From contig CAWIJV010000001.1 in assembly GCA_963836585.1 (NCBI GenBank), positions 310,001 through 374,000 on the forward strand: 64,000 nt of DNA, in the 5' to 3' direction. This stretch comes from BTUB01 sp963836585. Its GTDB lineage: Bacteria; Babelota; Babeliae; Babelales; Vermiphilaceae. Of the stretch, positions 9,301 to 16,971 are shown piece by piece. Position numbers and translations under genes: made by a program. Position 1 is the stretch's first letter. The number at the start of each line of letters is the position of its first letter. The notes below the pieces were generated by a model. It was not told the DNA's origin, ran no database searches, and was given only the letters and a program-made list of their open reading frames with translations.

Positions 9301-10153
9301 GCGAAACAGCAGCGGTACTAATAATGTGGCCATTGGTAATGCAGCAATGTTTGCTGCTACCGGTTCAAGTACTAATGTGGCTATTGGATTTGAAGCAATG
9401 GAAAATGCAATTAATGCAAGCACTAATGTAGCAATTGGTAATACTGCGATGCTTCAAAGTACCGGAGCTACTAATAATGTAGCCATTGGTAATGCTGCTC
9501 TTAAGACCTGTACTGGAATTAACAATGTGGCCATTGGTAATAGTGCGCTTTCCAATAATCTTACTGGTTCAAATAACATTGCTATCGGCAATAATGCTGG
9601 TTTAGCATCGAATGCTGGTGGTAGCAATAATATTTATATTGGCAATAATGGTATCGCGGGAGCAACCGGTACTATTTGGTTGGGGGCAACGGGTGTGCAT
9701 CATGCTTGTTATGTTGGTGGTGTTCGTGGCATTACTACAACTATTGCAGATGCGATTGCAGTGGTTATCGCTTCGGATGGCCAGCTTGGCACTGCTTCAT
9801 CTTCTCGCCGCTACAAAAAAGATATTTCCGATATGAATTCACAACAAGAAAAAATGCTCAAGCTTCGTCCTGTTACCTTCAGTTATAAGGAAGACGCAGC
9901 AAATCGTATGCAATATGGCTTGATCGCCGAAGAAGTAAACGAGATTTATCCTGAAATTGTGGTGCGCGATGAAGCGGGCGAGATTTATTCAGTCAATTAT
10001 ATGGCACTGATTCCATTGTTGCTCAAGCAGATTCAAGAATTGGAAGTGCATAATCATGAGCAGGATATGTTTATGCATGATTTGAAAAATGGGTATGATG
10101 GCAAGATAGCGGAATTGTATGCAATGATTGCGGCCATCATTGCGAAAGGCTGA
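6308..10153 (+). CDS. YadA-head-like repeat surface protein with S74 chaperone domain (two compensating frameshifts)
   Basis: If corrected, this is a roughly 1280-residue exported protein. It has a signal peptide at the start (MSSQIQKIKALIISLSFLLY) and an N-terminal region of beta-type repeats (NLTVTG, GNLNVCG). About 25 head repeats of the form NVAIGxxAM follow, as in trimeric adhesins and Hep/Hag proteins. A C-terminal intramolecular chaperone of peptidase S74 type ends the protein (SSRRYKKDI with a Ser and a Lys five residues apart, then MQYGLIAEEVNEIYPE). S74 domains trimerise beta-helices and then cut themselves off at the Ser. An extra base near 7432 and a missing base near 7533 put about 100 bases out of frame; the flanks are in the same frame. 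It has an AAAAAGGAAA ribosome site. Confidence 0.85.
6915..6962 (+). repeat. In-frame palindromic repeat fragment inside the surface protein
   Basis: CCGTTCGTGCTGAG...TCGAAGCATGC is the same core as the intergenic repeats at 18918 and 29037. Here it is translated as SVRAEFIEACFDHF and interrupts an otherwise regular GxLNVCG pattern. Compare the equivalent, differently filled site in the sister gene near 61285. Confidence 0.7.
9111..9410 (+). repeat. 150-bp near-identical tandem duplication within the head repeats
   Basis: The segment beginning ATAATACCATGCGAAACAGC recurs at 9141 and 9291, exactly 150 bp apart, with almost no differences. The unit encodes three head repeats (17+17+16 residues) and keeps the frame. 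It is a recent in-frame expansion that could vary adhesin length. Confidence 0.8.
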
Positions 10154-10194
10154 TTTTTTTATTGGCCTGCTCGGCCGAGAGAGTAGAGATTTGT

Positions 10195-10491
10195 TTTTTT
10201 AGAGGGGCTTATGCAGCCCCTAACCCCGCAGTAGGGATTTGACGCAAAATCCCTATACCCTATGCGCCCAAGGAGAGCCTTGGGAAACCCTTTTACGGAC
10301 GAACCCGGCTGGCCATTTATCGCCGTAGGCGGCGAACACGGCCATCCTTCCGCTCCCCGAGCAATCACAAAATGATCGCTCGGATGAGCTCGGTGCGCCC
10401 TAGCAAAGAACAAACGTTTTATTCTGCCATTACTTGTGGACTTTTTTACAGCGGGTCACGTTACCCCCGCTCCCATTTGTTTTTTTGAGAC
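10195..10491 (+). ncRNA. Multi-hairpin structured element, copy 1
   Basis: This gene-free stretch holds at least six hairpins in series. Stems are 10203-10209/10215-10221, 10232-10240/10247-10255, 10267-10273/10278-10284, 10321-10324/10328-10331, 10358-10367/10373-10382 (one mismatch) and 10450-10455/10466-10471 before a T run. A copy at 57261-57531 has the same hairpins in the same order with mostly different stem sequences that still pair. The linkers, such as ACACGGCCATCCTTCCGCTC and CATTACTTGTGGACTTTTTT, are conserved. Pairing is preserved while the sequence changes, suggesting a folded RNA or a structured mobile repeat. No known family is recognised. Confidence 0.55.
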
Positions 10492-10538
10492 GATAAGTTT
10501 TTTTACATGGGCACAGATATTCAAAAGTAAAGTTTGAT

Positions 10539-10859
10539 TTATCGGCTGTTACTTTTTCGGTGAATTTGTGGATGATAAATGCCTTTGTCTACAATTTCAA
10601 GCAGGCGTAGCGCTGCCTGGCTCGGCGCTCTTTGACCTGTTTCCCATGACTGAACCGTTTTCACGCTTACGTTGAGTACTTTGGCAAAAATTCCCTGAGA
10701 GTAACGGTTTTTTTCTCTGATCTTCTTGATTTCTTTGGCTCTATATGAAGTAGGGGGTTCAGGAAGTTCTATGAGCTCGGAACGAAGTTCAAGTTTGCCT
10801 TGATCATGAGCGATAGCCTGCTCGAGGCCTTTTTTAAGAATTTTAAATAATTTAGTCAT
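10539..10859 (-). CDS. XRE-family HTH antitoxin/regulator (NadS/HigA-like)
   Basis: This 106-residue protein has a C-terminal helix-turn-helix: REKNRYSQGIFAKVLNVSVK followed by TVQSWETGQRAPSQAALRLL. The N-terminal half (FKILKKGLEQAIAHDQGKLE, then ELPEPP) matches the antitoxins that pair with RelE-type toxins. Such proteins bind DNA upstream of their own operon. No RelE-like toxin is beside it. Instead it follows, on the same strand, a HEPN fragment (gap 14 nt) and an MNT nucleotidyltransferase, so it may repress that operon or be an orphan. Confidence 0.75.
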   Translation of the reverse strand: MTKLFKILKKGLEQAIAHDQGKLELRSELIELPEPPTSYRAKEIKKIREKNRYSQGIFAKVLNVSVKTVQSWETGQRAPSQAALRLLEIVDKGIYHPQIHRKSNSR

Positions 10860-10873
10860 AGGTTTTTTCTCAT

Positions 10874-11065
10874 CTACTTCAATTTGTGCAGCATGCTCAC
10901 TTCTTCAAAAACAAAAAAATAATCTGCTATTGTTTCGCAAACTCGTTCAGCGGTCGCCAGATCGTAAACATGCACGGTTAAGTTTCTTTCATCAACTAGT
11001 TCGAGCAAAGTATCGGTAACTAGCTCAGGTAAAAGAATGACTCTAGATTTTCCACGGTTTTCCAT
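10874..11065 (-). pseudogene. C-terminal half of a HEPN (HepT/HI0074-type) protein
   Basis: This 63-residue frame contains DERNLTVHVYD, which fits the HEPN RX4H(xY) motif, and a helical tail (ATAERVCETIADYF). Complete HepT-type partners are about 130-140 residues; the N-terminal helices are missing. It overlaps the end of the upstream MNT gene, the usual MNT-then-HEPN order. The simplest reading is a deletion that fused the remaining half directly behind MNT. Whether the fragment is translated is unknown. Confidence 0.55.
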
Positions 11066-11333
11066 TTTCTAAGATTTCTTTTCGCATATTCTCAGGAACC
11101 ACCGTTAAATCAACGATATCAACGCGCTGTGACATGGGTAAGGCATCCATTAATCGTGCAACTTTATTGATCTCCACGAAACTCAGTGGTCGGCCTACAT
11201 CGAGAGCAATATCAATATCAGAACCGATGCGATTGGTACCCCGGGCATAGGAGCCGAATAGGTAAATTTTTGCTGTGGGAAAGAAGATTTCTACAATTTT
11301 TATTATCGCATCTTTATACTTTATGGTTTCCAT
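11043..11333 (-). CDS. Minimal nucleotidyltransferase (MNT)
   Basis: This 96-residue protein has the family signature GSYARGTNRIGSDID (GS-X10-DxD), with the Mg-binding Asp pair. In MntA/HepT modules the MNT enzyme adds nucleotides to the HEPN toxin and neutralises it. The gene looks complete, ending with EILENGKPWKI as in the family. Its HEPN partner immediately downstream is only half length, so the module is probably decaying. Confidence 0.82.
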   Translation of the reverse strand: METIKYKDAIIKIVEIFFPTAKIYLFGSYARGTNRIGSDIDIALDVGRPLSFVEINKVARLMDALPMSQRVDIVDLTVVPENMRKEILENGKPWKI

Positions 11334-11658
11334 AGCACATCCTGCGCAAAGTTATTTTAAGATACGCATAAGTATAGCATAAGAGAGGGGAAATAACATT
11401 GCAGGCCAAGGCTATGCTTCCCATTCTGCATTGCGCTGCATAAGCGCACAAAAAATAAATTTCTTACATCTCATTTCATACTTTGTTACACTTTCTTTGA
11501 AAGTTATCCTTCATCCTTCGATACCCTCCTACGCCAAGGCTACAGAGGGCAGGCGCGCAGGGCTACTCAGCGCAGCCCGCCATAGCTCCGCAGGAGCGAC
11601 GGCTGGGGATGTGTGGCAGGATATGTAATACAATCATTAAAAAAAAAGGTTTTTTGCT
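11334..11658. repeat. Gene-free spacer with interspersed palindromic repeat
   Basis: I see no convincing gene. A 65-codon frame at 11431 runs through repeat sequence and has no family features. From about 11510 the spacer carries TCCTTCGATACCC, GCCAAGGCTAC and CAGCGCAGCCCGCCATAGCTC, which resemble repeats at 12349, 19620 and 45640. A small hairpin (GCGCTGCATAAGCGC) lies near 11434. Confidence 0.55.
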
Positions 11659-12348
11659 ATGCAACTATTCATGGGAAACGCACTGTGGCACTTAATAATG
11701 CAATCAGATGCCGTCTGCAAAGGCGTATTGCTGCTTCTTTTAATCCTCTCGATTATCACCTGGGCTCTCTTTTTTTATAAGCTGATCACGCTCAATGCAA
11801 AAAAGAAAGAGGTCGCCCAAGCGCTTGACCAGCTTAATAATGTGCAGAGTTTTGATGATCTTTTAAGTTTGGGGTATCGGCTCAATATCACTGCCGGCGG
11901 ATATTTTATTAATCGAAACTTGAGCTTCTTAAAATCATTACTAGAAACAGCAAAATTGCAAGGCAGAATCGGTTTGACCGGGGAAGAACGAGAACTGTTG
12001 CGCGAACATTCTTATCAAGTGATTGATGAGATTGTTGCCAAGGAAGAATCATATTTGCCCTTTTTATCAGCCACTGCGGCAGCAGCTCCTTTGATAGGAT
12101 TATTTGGCACGGTGTGGGGGTTGGTGCATGCGTTTGTACGCATTAGTGAAAAGCAGTCTGCTGATATTGCAACCGTTGCTCCGGGAATTGCCGAGGCGCT
12201 GATCACCACGATGGCCAGTTTGGTGATTGCCATTCCGGCACTGGTGCTGTTTGTCTATCTTAATACGAAAGTAAAAAGTTTGGATCAGCAGTTAATGAGT
12301 TTATCTGATCGATTTATGATGATTGTACATCGATTGGTTCATCAATGA
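11659..12348 (+). CDS. tolQ: TolQ/ExbB/MotA-family proton channel protein
   Basis: This 229-residue inner-membrane protein has three membrane spans: near residues 19-40 (GVLLLLLILSIITWALFFYK), around 130-160 (SATAAAAPLIGLFGTVWGLV) and around 175-200 (ALITTMASLVIAIPALVLFV). These contain the conserved pore segments of the family. With TolR it uses the proton gradient to energise TolA. The order Q-R-A-B downstream favours Tol over Exb. Confidence 0.9.
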   Translation: MQLFMGNALWHLIMQSDAVCKGVLLLLLILSIITWALFFYKLITLNAKKKEVAQALDQLNNVQSFDDLLSLGYRLNITAGGYFINRNLSFLKSLLETAKLQGRIGLTGEERELLREHSYQVIDEIVAKEESYLPFLSATAAAAPLIGLFGTVWGLVHAFVRISEKQSADIATVAPGIAEALITTMASLVIAIPALVLFVYLNTKVKSLDQQLMSLSDRFMMIVHRLVHQ

Positions 12349-12552
12349 TGCTTCGAGCCAGCCTTCGCCGAGGCTTCGGCGGCCAGGCTGGGCGTTCCTC
12401 CTGAGCGAAGCCCGGCCTTCGTAGCCTCTATATTTAAGCCAAGATGCTTATGCATAGAACTACGGCGGAGTAGGCTCGAAGGGCAAATCACTCACCACGA
12501 ACGGTCTATTTTCCGTTCGTCCCGAGTAGCCCGCAGGGCATATCGAGGGATT
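12349..12552. repeat. Composite palindromic repeats between tolQ and tolR
   Basis: This 226-bp spacer splits tolQ from tolR, genes usually only a few bases apart. It contains a hairpin-rich block (CCTTCGCCGAGGCTTCGGCGG) and an 80-bp block shared with 18964-19031 (CCCGGCCTTCGTAGCCT ... GAACTACGGCGGAGTAGGCT). A cloverleaf-type half follows at 12487-12552 (CACTCACCACGAACGG ... CCGTTCGTCCCGAGTAG). Confidence 0.7.
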
Positions 12553-12574
12553 AAACCAAAAGGAGAAAAAAATT

Positions 12575-13000
12575 ATGGCACTACGTCATTCTCGCCGTAG
12601 GCGGCGAACGGAAGGCACCGGAATTCCAGAAATTACGTTGACACCGTTAATTGATACCGCGCTTACGTTGCTCATTATTTTTATGGTCACTTCGCCCATG
12701 ATTAATAATTCGATCAAGGTTGATCTGCCCAAGGGGAAATTGCAAGAGGTGCAGGGTGTGGCCGAAGATCTGGTGGTGCATATAGATAAAAAGCGACACA
12801 CCTATCTCAATGGAACGGTTTGCAAAAAAGATCAGCTGGCTGCTCAGCTAAAAAAAAGAATTGCGGGGCAGCGCAATAAAACGGTCTTTGTAAAAGGGGA
12901 TGGTGATGTGCCGTATCGTGATGTGATGGCACTGGTGGAAGATATCAAAACGGTGGGGGGAATTGATCGTGTTGCATTGGCAACGGCTAAAGCGGCTTAG
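12575..13000 (+). CDS. tolR: TolR/ExbD-family biopolymer transport protein
   Basis: This 141-residue protein has one N-terminal membrane span (TPLIDTALTLLIIFMVTSPM) that includes the Asp required for proton coupling. A periplasmic domain with the VFVKGDGDVPYRDVMALVED block follows. It has an AAAGGAG ribosome site before the ATG. It works with TolQ. Confidence 0.92.
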   Translation: MALRHSRRRRRTEGTGIPEITLTPLIDTALTLLIIFMVTSPMINNSIKVDLPKGKLQEVQGVAEDLVVHIDKKRHTYLNGTVCKKDQLAAQLKKRIAGQRNKTVFVKGDGDVPYRDVMALVEDIKTVGGIDRVALATAKAA

Positions 13001-13013
13001 CAGCATCGCGCTT

Positions 13014-13736
13014 ATGCCGCGCGTGGTGATGGGATCTGTGTTGCTGCATCTTCTTTTGCTATTGGGCGTATTTGTGGTCTATCGCGGGTCTTGTGATTGT
13101 CATATTACTATTTCAAGCACCATGATAAATTCTGATGCCGAGATTATTTTTATGCCATTACATAAATTTGTTTCTCCTAAAACGGAGAAATCAAAGGTGA
13201 CCCGGCCTGCATCAACTCGTTCTCCGAAATCAGAAAAATTGCAAGATGTTAAAGCTACGACGCTGGTGAAACTTGCAGTAGCAAAAAAAACTAAACCAAA
13301 AAAAGAGACTACAAAAAAAGTTGATACTAAAAAAATAAAAGAAGAAAAATGCTTCGACAGTGCTCAGCACGAACGGATCTCGGAGATACCGCCAGCAGAT
13401 CCTCCTCCATTACCATCGACTGATGTTCCAGATTCCGCGCAAGCGGATCAAAAAAATGTTATGTACGTTGGCCAAGAGCAGATGGACGCTTTGCAAGCGC
13501 AAGAATATATTCAGCAAGAATTGGCGCAGCATTGGTCGCCGCCGGCCGGTATGCGCGCTGATCTGAGCGCCGTGGTGATGCTGATCATAGACACTGAAGG
13601 CACAATTGCAAACATTAATCTTGCCGTGGCTTCAGGAAATTTATTATTCGATACGGCGGCAAAAAAAGCGGCCGCGCAGATTACTCCTGCGCGCTGGATG
13701 TACGGAAAAGAGATTGCGATCACCTTTAAGCCATGA
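13014..13736 (+). CDS. TolA/TonB-like energy transducer
   Basis: The protein has one membrane span (VVMGSVLLHLLLLLGVFVVY), a long Lys/Pro-rich linker and a C-terminal TonB/TolA-type domain (SAVVMLIIDTEGTIANINLA). It would span the periplasm and pull on outer-membrane partners. I chose ATG 13014 because it places a short tail before the span; an upstream TTG at 12963 overlapping tolR is also possible. The linker contains an embedded palindromic repeat read as CFDSAQHERISE (about 13350-13385). Its stop overlaps the tolB start (ATGA). Confidence 0.82.
   Translation: MPRVVMGSVLLHLLLLLGVFVVYRGSCDCHITISSTMINSDAEIIFMPLHKFVSPKTEKSKVTRPASTRSPKSEKLQDVKATTLVKLAVAKKTKPKKETTKKVDTKKIKEEKCFDSAQHERISEIPPADPPPLPSTDVPDSAQADQKNVMYVGQEQMDALQAQEYIQQELAQHWSPPAGMRADLSAVVMLIIDTEGTIANINLAVASGNLLFDTAAKKAAAQITPARWMYGKEIAITFKP
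13347..13385 (-). repeat. In-frame palindromic repeat fragment inside the TolA-like gene
   Basis: ATGCTTCGACAGTGCTCAGC then ACGAACGG is the reverse orientation of the CCGTTCGTGCTGAG...TCGAAGCAT core found intergenically. It sits in the flexible linker, where an insertion would be tolerated, and keeps the frame. Confidence 0.75.
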
Positions 13737-15018
13737 AGACTATGATAAAGAAAATTTTTATTTTTACTTGTTCTGCTTCCATCTTGCTTCGATGGCAAAT
13801 CCCGTTTCCTTCGCCATCAACAATGCACAGCAGCATCAAAAATCACGCCTTTTACTTGCTCTGGTGGCATCTGAGTCAGCCGAATCGCAAAATATAGCAG
13901 CTTTGGTAAAAAAAGCATTGGAGTTCAAAGGGCAGTGCGCAATTGATGTCGCCCCTTTTGCTTCAATGCCAAAAAAGAAGGAAGCGATAGCGTTCGCACA
14001 AAAAGGGTTTGATTATATTATCTTTGTGCAGCCACATCATGAGCATTATGACTGGCATCTTTTTGATATCGCGCAAGAAGATACGATTAAAAGTAAAAAG
14101 ATTCCCAAACGCTCCGTGCCGCGTGCCACTGCGTATGCATTGGCAGATTCTATCAGCGAGCTGCTCACCGGCGAGCCGGGATTTTTTTCCACTAAAATTG
14201 CCTACACACAAGAAGTGCCATTAAAAAGTGGTAAGCATTACACCCATATTTATATTGCCGATTATGATGGCAGCAACGCGCAGCTTCTGGTGGATACGCC
14301 AACCATTAGCATCAGCCCCCGGTGGAACAATGATCCAAAGCGCCCGTTACTTTTTTATTCTGAGAATACTACCACCAATGTGCGCATGATGGCCATGGGG
14401 ATGGATAAAAAACGAATTATGGCATCCAATTTTGAAGGCATTAATATGCAGCCGACATTTGGGCCGGATGGCACGGCCGTGGTTTATTGCGCCACACGCG
14501 GCGGAGGAAATTGCCAGCTCTATCATTGGGCGCATAAAACACTCACCAAGCTCACCAATAATGATGGCAACAACTTTGCTCCCGCTTTTAGCGCCGATGG
14601 CGCCACTATCTACTTCAGTTCCGATTTTGAATCAAAGCAGCCGCAAATTTATGCGTACTCGGTGGCAGACAAACAGATTACGCGCATCAGCCAAGATGGC
14701 TATTGCGTTTGCCCGGCTTATTGCGCACAGACTCAGCAGCTGGCATATTCACGTATGGTGAATGGCGTGATGCAACTTTTTGTATATGACGCCAACAAAA
14801 AAACAGACACGCAACTCACCTTTGATGCGGCACACAAAGAGGAATGCGCCTGGTCACCGTGCGGAACTTTTTTGCTCTGCCCGGTGGATAATGGAAAGAA
14901 TACCCGCATTGCATTGTTTAATACCATCACGCGAGAATATACATTTGTAACGGCCACAAAATACCGCTGTGCTTGCCCTTCTTGGTCGCCTGTGTATAAT
15001 AATTTTCCAGTAATTTAA
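13733..15018 (+). CDS. tolB: TolB-like beta-propeller periplasmic protein (probable 1-base frameshift near the signal peptide)
   Basis: The body shows repeated beta-propeller blades of TolB type: HIYIADYDGSNAQLL, INMQPTFGPDGTAVVYCA and NFAPAFSADGATIYFSSDFE. TolB is the periplasmic partner of the Tol-Pal envelope system. A signal peptide (MKTMIKKIFIFTCSASILL) starts at ATG 13733 overlapping the tolA stop, but it is one frame away from the body. Adding one base near 13790 joins them. Without correction the body could start at ATG 13793 with no signal. No pal follows. Confidence 0.82.
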
Positions 15019-15021
15019 TCG

Positions 15022-15100
15022 CTGACGCGATTATTTAGTTCACCACGAACGGCTTACTTCCGTTCGCCCTGAGTACGAGCAAAGCGAGGTATCGAAGGGT
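15022..15100 (+). repeat. Cloverleaf-type palindromic repeat
   Basis: The order is TCGCTGACGCGA hairpin, GTTCACCA, the arm CGAACGGCTTACTTCCGTTCG, CCCTGAGTA, the arm CGAGCAAAGCGAG, then GTATCGAAGGG. This matches the 38635-38723 element, with different but mostly pairing arms. It lies between tolB and an ankyrin gene. Confidence 0.7.
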
Positions 15101-15137
15101 GTTTTGGTAAATTTTACAATGTATTAAGGTAATTAGA

Positions 15138-15977
15138 ATGAAAATGTTACTCGCGCTTATGTGCATCACTGTTCCTCTCTCGGCAATGTATTATAAGCCT
15201 TCAAAAGAGGAACAGAGAAAAGCAGTAGTAAAAAGCATGATGAGAAGTCATGAATCAGAATATAAAGAAGATCTGCGGCGTGTGGAAGCACTAGAAGTTT
15301 GGTCACTGGATGGCGATGATATCACGGTGCTAAAAAAAATGGCTACCAAAGATTCTCACTCTCGATTACTGAGCCATGCCCTTGAAAATAAGATTATTGA
15401 ATCACAAGAAGAGATAGCTGCTCAGATGCTGCAGTATGCAGTATCCCAAGGGGCGGAGTATCCAACGAGAACGCTACTTGATTGGGACGTGGATCCTAAT
15501 CGGCCGGTGTATCCTTTGGGCGAAGATCAAAATGTTTTCAGTATACTGGAATTACCGCTCCCTATCGCGGTGCGTAAATCTAATACTGCTCTCGTTTGGG
15601 AGTTGTTGCGGGCTAAAGCAGATCCTAATAATAAAAAAGCGGGTGTGTTGCCCTTGCTGTGGGCGATGTATCGATACCATAAGAGCCGTATAAAGCAGGG
15701 CAATAACTATTTTGCTCCTGATATTGCCAAAACGAGTGGCATTATTGATCAATTGCTTGAGTATGATGCAGATCCTTACTTACTATCACCGGTAATCTTG
15801 GGCATTCGGTCAAAAAGAACAAAGGAAATACGGTATTTTAAAACCGCGATTGAAATGGCACAGGTATACGGATATAAGCAGTGGGAAAAAATATTCATGA
15901 ATAGTGCACTCAAAAAGTGCAAGCAGATTCTAAAAAAAGTGAGTGCGCAAGAAGCAGATGATGCAGAAATCGAGTAA
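15138..15977 (+). CDS. Secreted ankyrin-like protein
   Basis: This 279-residue protein starts with a short signal peptide (MKMLLALMCITVPLSAMYY). It contains degenerate ankyrin-type units such as NTALVWELLRAKADPNNKKA and IIDQLLEYDADPYL. Ankyrin repeats bind other proteins, and in intracellular bacteria such exported proteins are often host-directed, which is inference here. It is followed by another ankyrin-type gene on the same strand (gap 32 bp). The substrate is unknown. Confidence 0.72.
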   Translation: MKMLLALMCITVPLSAMYYKPSKEEQRKAVVKSMMRSHESEYKEDLRRVEALEVWSLDGDDITVLKKMATKDSHSRLLSHALENKIIESQEEIAAQMLQYAVSQGAEYPTRTLLDWDVDPNRPVYPLGEDQNVFSILELPLPIAVRKSNTALVWELLRAKADPNNKKAGVLPLLWAMYRYHKSRIKQGNNYFAPDIAKTSGIIDQLLEYDADPYLLSPVILGIRSKRTKEIRYFKTAIEMAQVYGYKQWEKIFMNSALKKCKQILKKVSAQEADDAEIE

Positions 15978-16009
15978 ATAATTTTTTAACATCGGATAAA
16001 GGAAATTTT

Positions 16010-16834
16010 ATGCACAAAATTATGAGCATCACATTGTTAACGATCAATTCTCTTGTCGCTATGGAACCAGCCGTTTCGCGTGATCCACGCATCGCCGAAG
16101 TTGTTGGTGAAATAGTTGAATTGACGAGGCCAAAACATGAAGCAATGGCGAGCCTACTACATCATGCGCCTTTCCCTGAGCAGGTGAGCCATGAGGATTT
16201 TAAACAACTTCGAAAAGTGTGCAAGCCACACTATGCACCGCTTTTAGATCGCTTGCTGAGTGCAAAAATTTTAAGTCCGAACACCTATTGCTTGATGGCG
16301 GATTGCAGAGGTATCAGAAATGATTGGAGAGTGAGTCTTTTATTTGAAGCGATGAGCTGTGTTCATAATCCGTTGAATATCAAAACCCTTGCGCCTCAAG
16401 CGTATGCTGCGATTTTGGCATTAGCAAAACACGGCGCTAATCTTGAGCAAGAAGCGCAATCATATGCAATGGCAGAGGGTGGATGGTCATACCATCAGTT
16501 ACCATTAGTCTGGTCTCTCAATGATCCACAATTAGTTGCTGGTTTGCTGCGGGGGGGGGCGAATCCAAATGGCTGCAATTCTGTGGGTGAAAGTGTGCTA
16601 TATCATGCGGCAGGGGAACATAAGCATGTGCAAAACAGTTTACAACCTAAGATTAAGGCCTCTGTTGCATTGCTATTGAATGCAGGAGCAGATCCTATGA
16701 AGCCGTGCCAAAGGATGAAACATTATGACTTTGGAATTACCTCCGCACAAATTCTTACGACTCCGTTCGAGCATGCAAAGGCTCAAGCTGACACCTACTT
16801 GTTGAGGCTTTTTGAATCTCACCAAAATAAGTGA
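16010..16834 (+). CDS. Secreted ankyrin-like protein with poly-G tract
   Basis: This 274-residue protein has an N-terminal hydrophobic signal (MHKIMSITLLTINSLVAME) and ankyrin-type units (PQLVAGLLRGGANPNGCNS and KASVALLLNAGADPMKPCQ). An AAAGGAAA ribosome site precedes the ATG. Nine consecutive Gs at 16551-16559 encode part of RGGA. Slippage there would truncate the protein, so it may be phase variable. Confidence 0.72.
   Translation: MHKIMSITLLTINSLVAMEPAVSRDPRIAEVVGEIVELTRPKHEAMASLLHHAPFPEQVSHEDFKQLRKVCKPHYAPLLDRLLSAKILSPNTYCLMADCRGIRNDWRVSLLFEAMSCVHNPLNIKTLAPQAYAAILALAKHGANLEQEAQSYAMAEGGWSYHQLPLVWSLNDPQLVAGLLRGGANPNGCNSVGESVLYHAAGEHKHVQNSLQPKIKASVALLLNAGADPMKPCQRMKHYDFGITSAQILTTPFEHAKAQADTYLLRLFESHQNK
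16551..16559 (+). repeat. G9 homopolymer inside an ankyrin gene
   Basis: Nine Gs in the coding strand at the consensus LLxxGAxPN turn of an ankyrin unit. In many pathogens such tracts are contingency loci. Copies of the IS in this window differ (9 versus 11 Gs), showing that G tracts here vary or are misread. Confidence 0.6.
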
Positions 16835-16971
16835 TCGCCTTTGCTATCGACAATTTTTAAGAAATCCCTAAAATGAGTAATACCTTCTATTAGTGGTAAT
16901 TCTATAACATACCACCTGATCGGCAAATTTTTTCTAGTAGTATTATTGCACAAACGGATGCTAGGTAGATT

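Noticed and set aside
8515..9423. Long minus-strand ORF (302 codons) opposite the head repeats
   Set aside because: It is the antisense of the repetitive NVAIG coding region. Its translation is a mirrored repeat with no independent features, and there are similar shadows at 62531, 62882 and 63281.
8580..9560. Regular repeats as a CRISPR array
   Set aside because: Repeats are in frame, degenerate and coding (head repeats of 16-17 residues), with no spacer/repeat alternation and no cas genes.
11431..11628. 65-codon plus-strand ORF before tolQ
   Set aside because: It runs through interspersed repeat sequence (SYAKATEGRRAGLLSAARHS) and has no signal, domain or good start.
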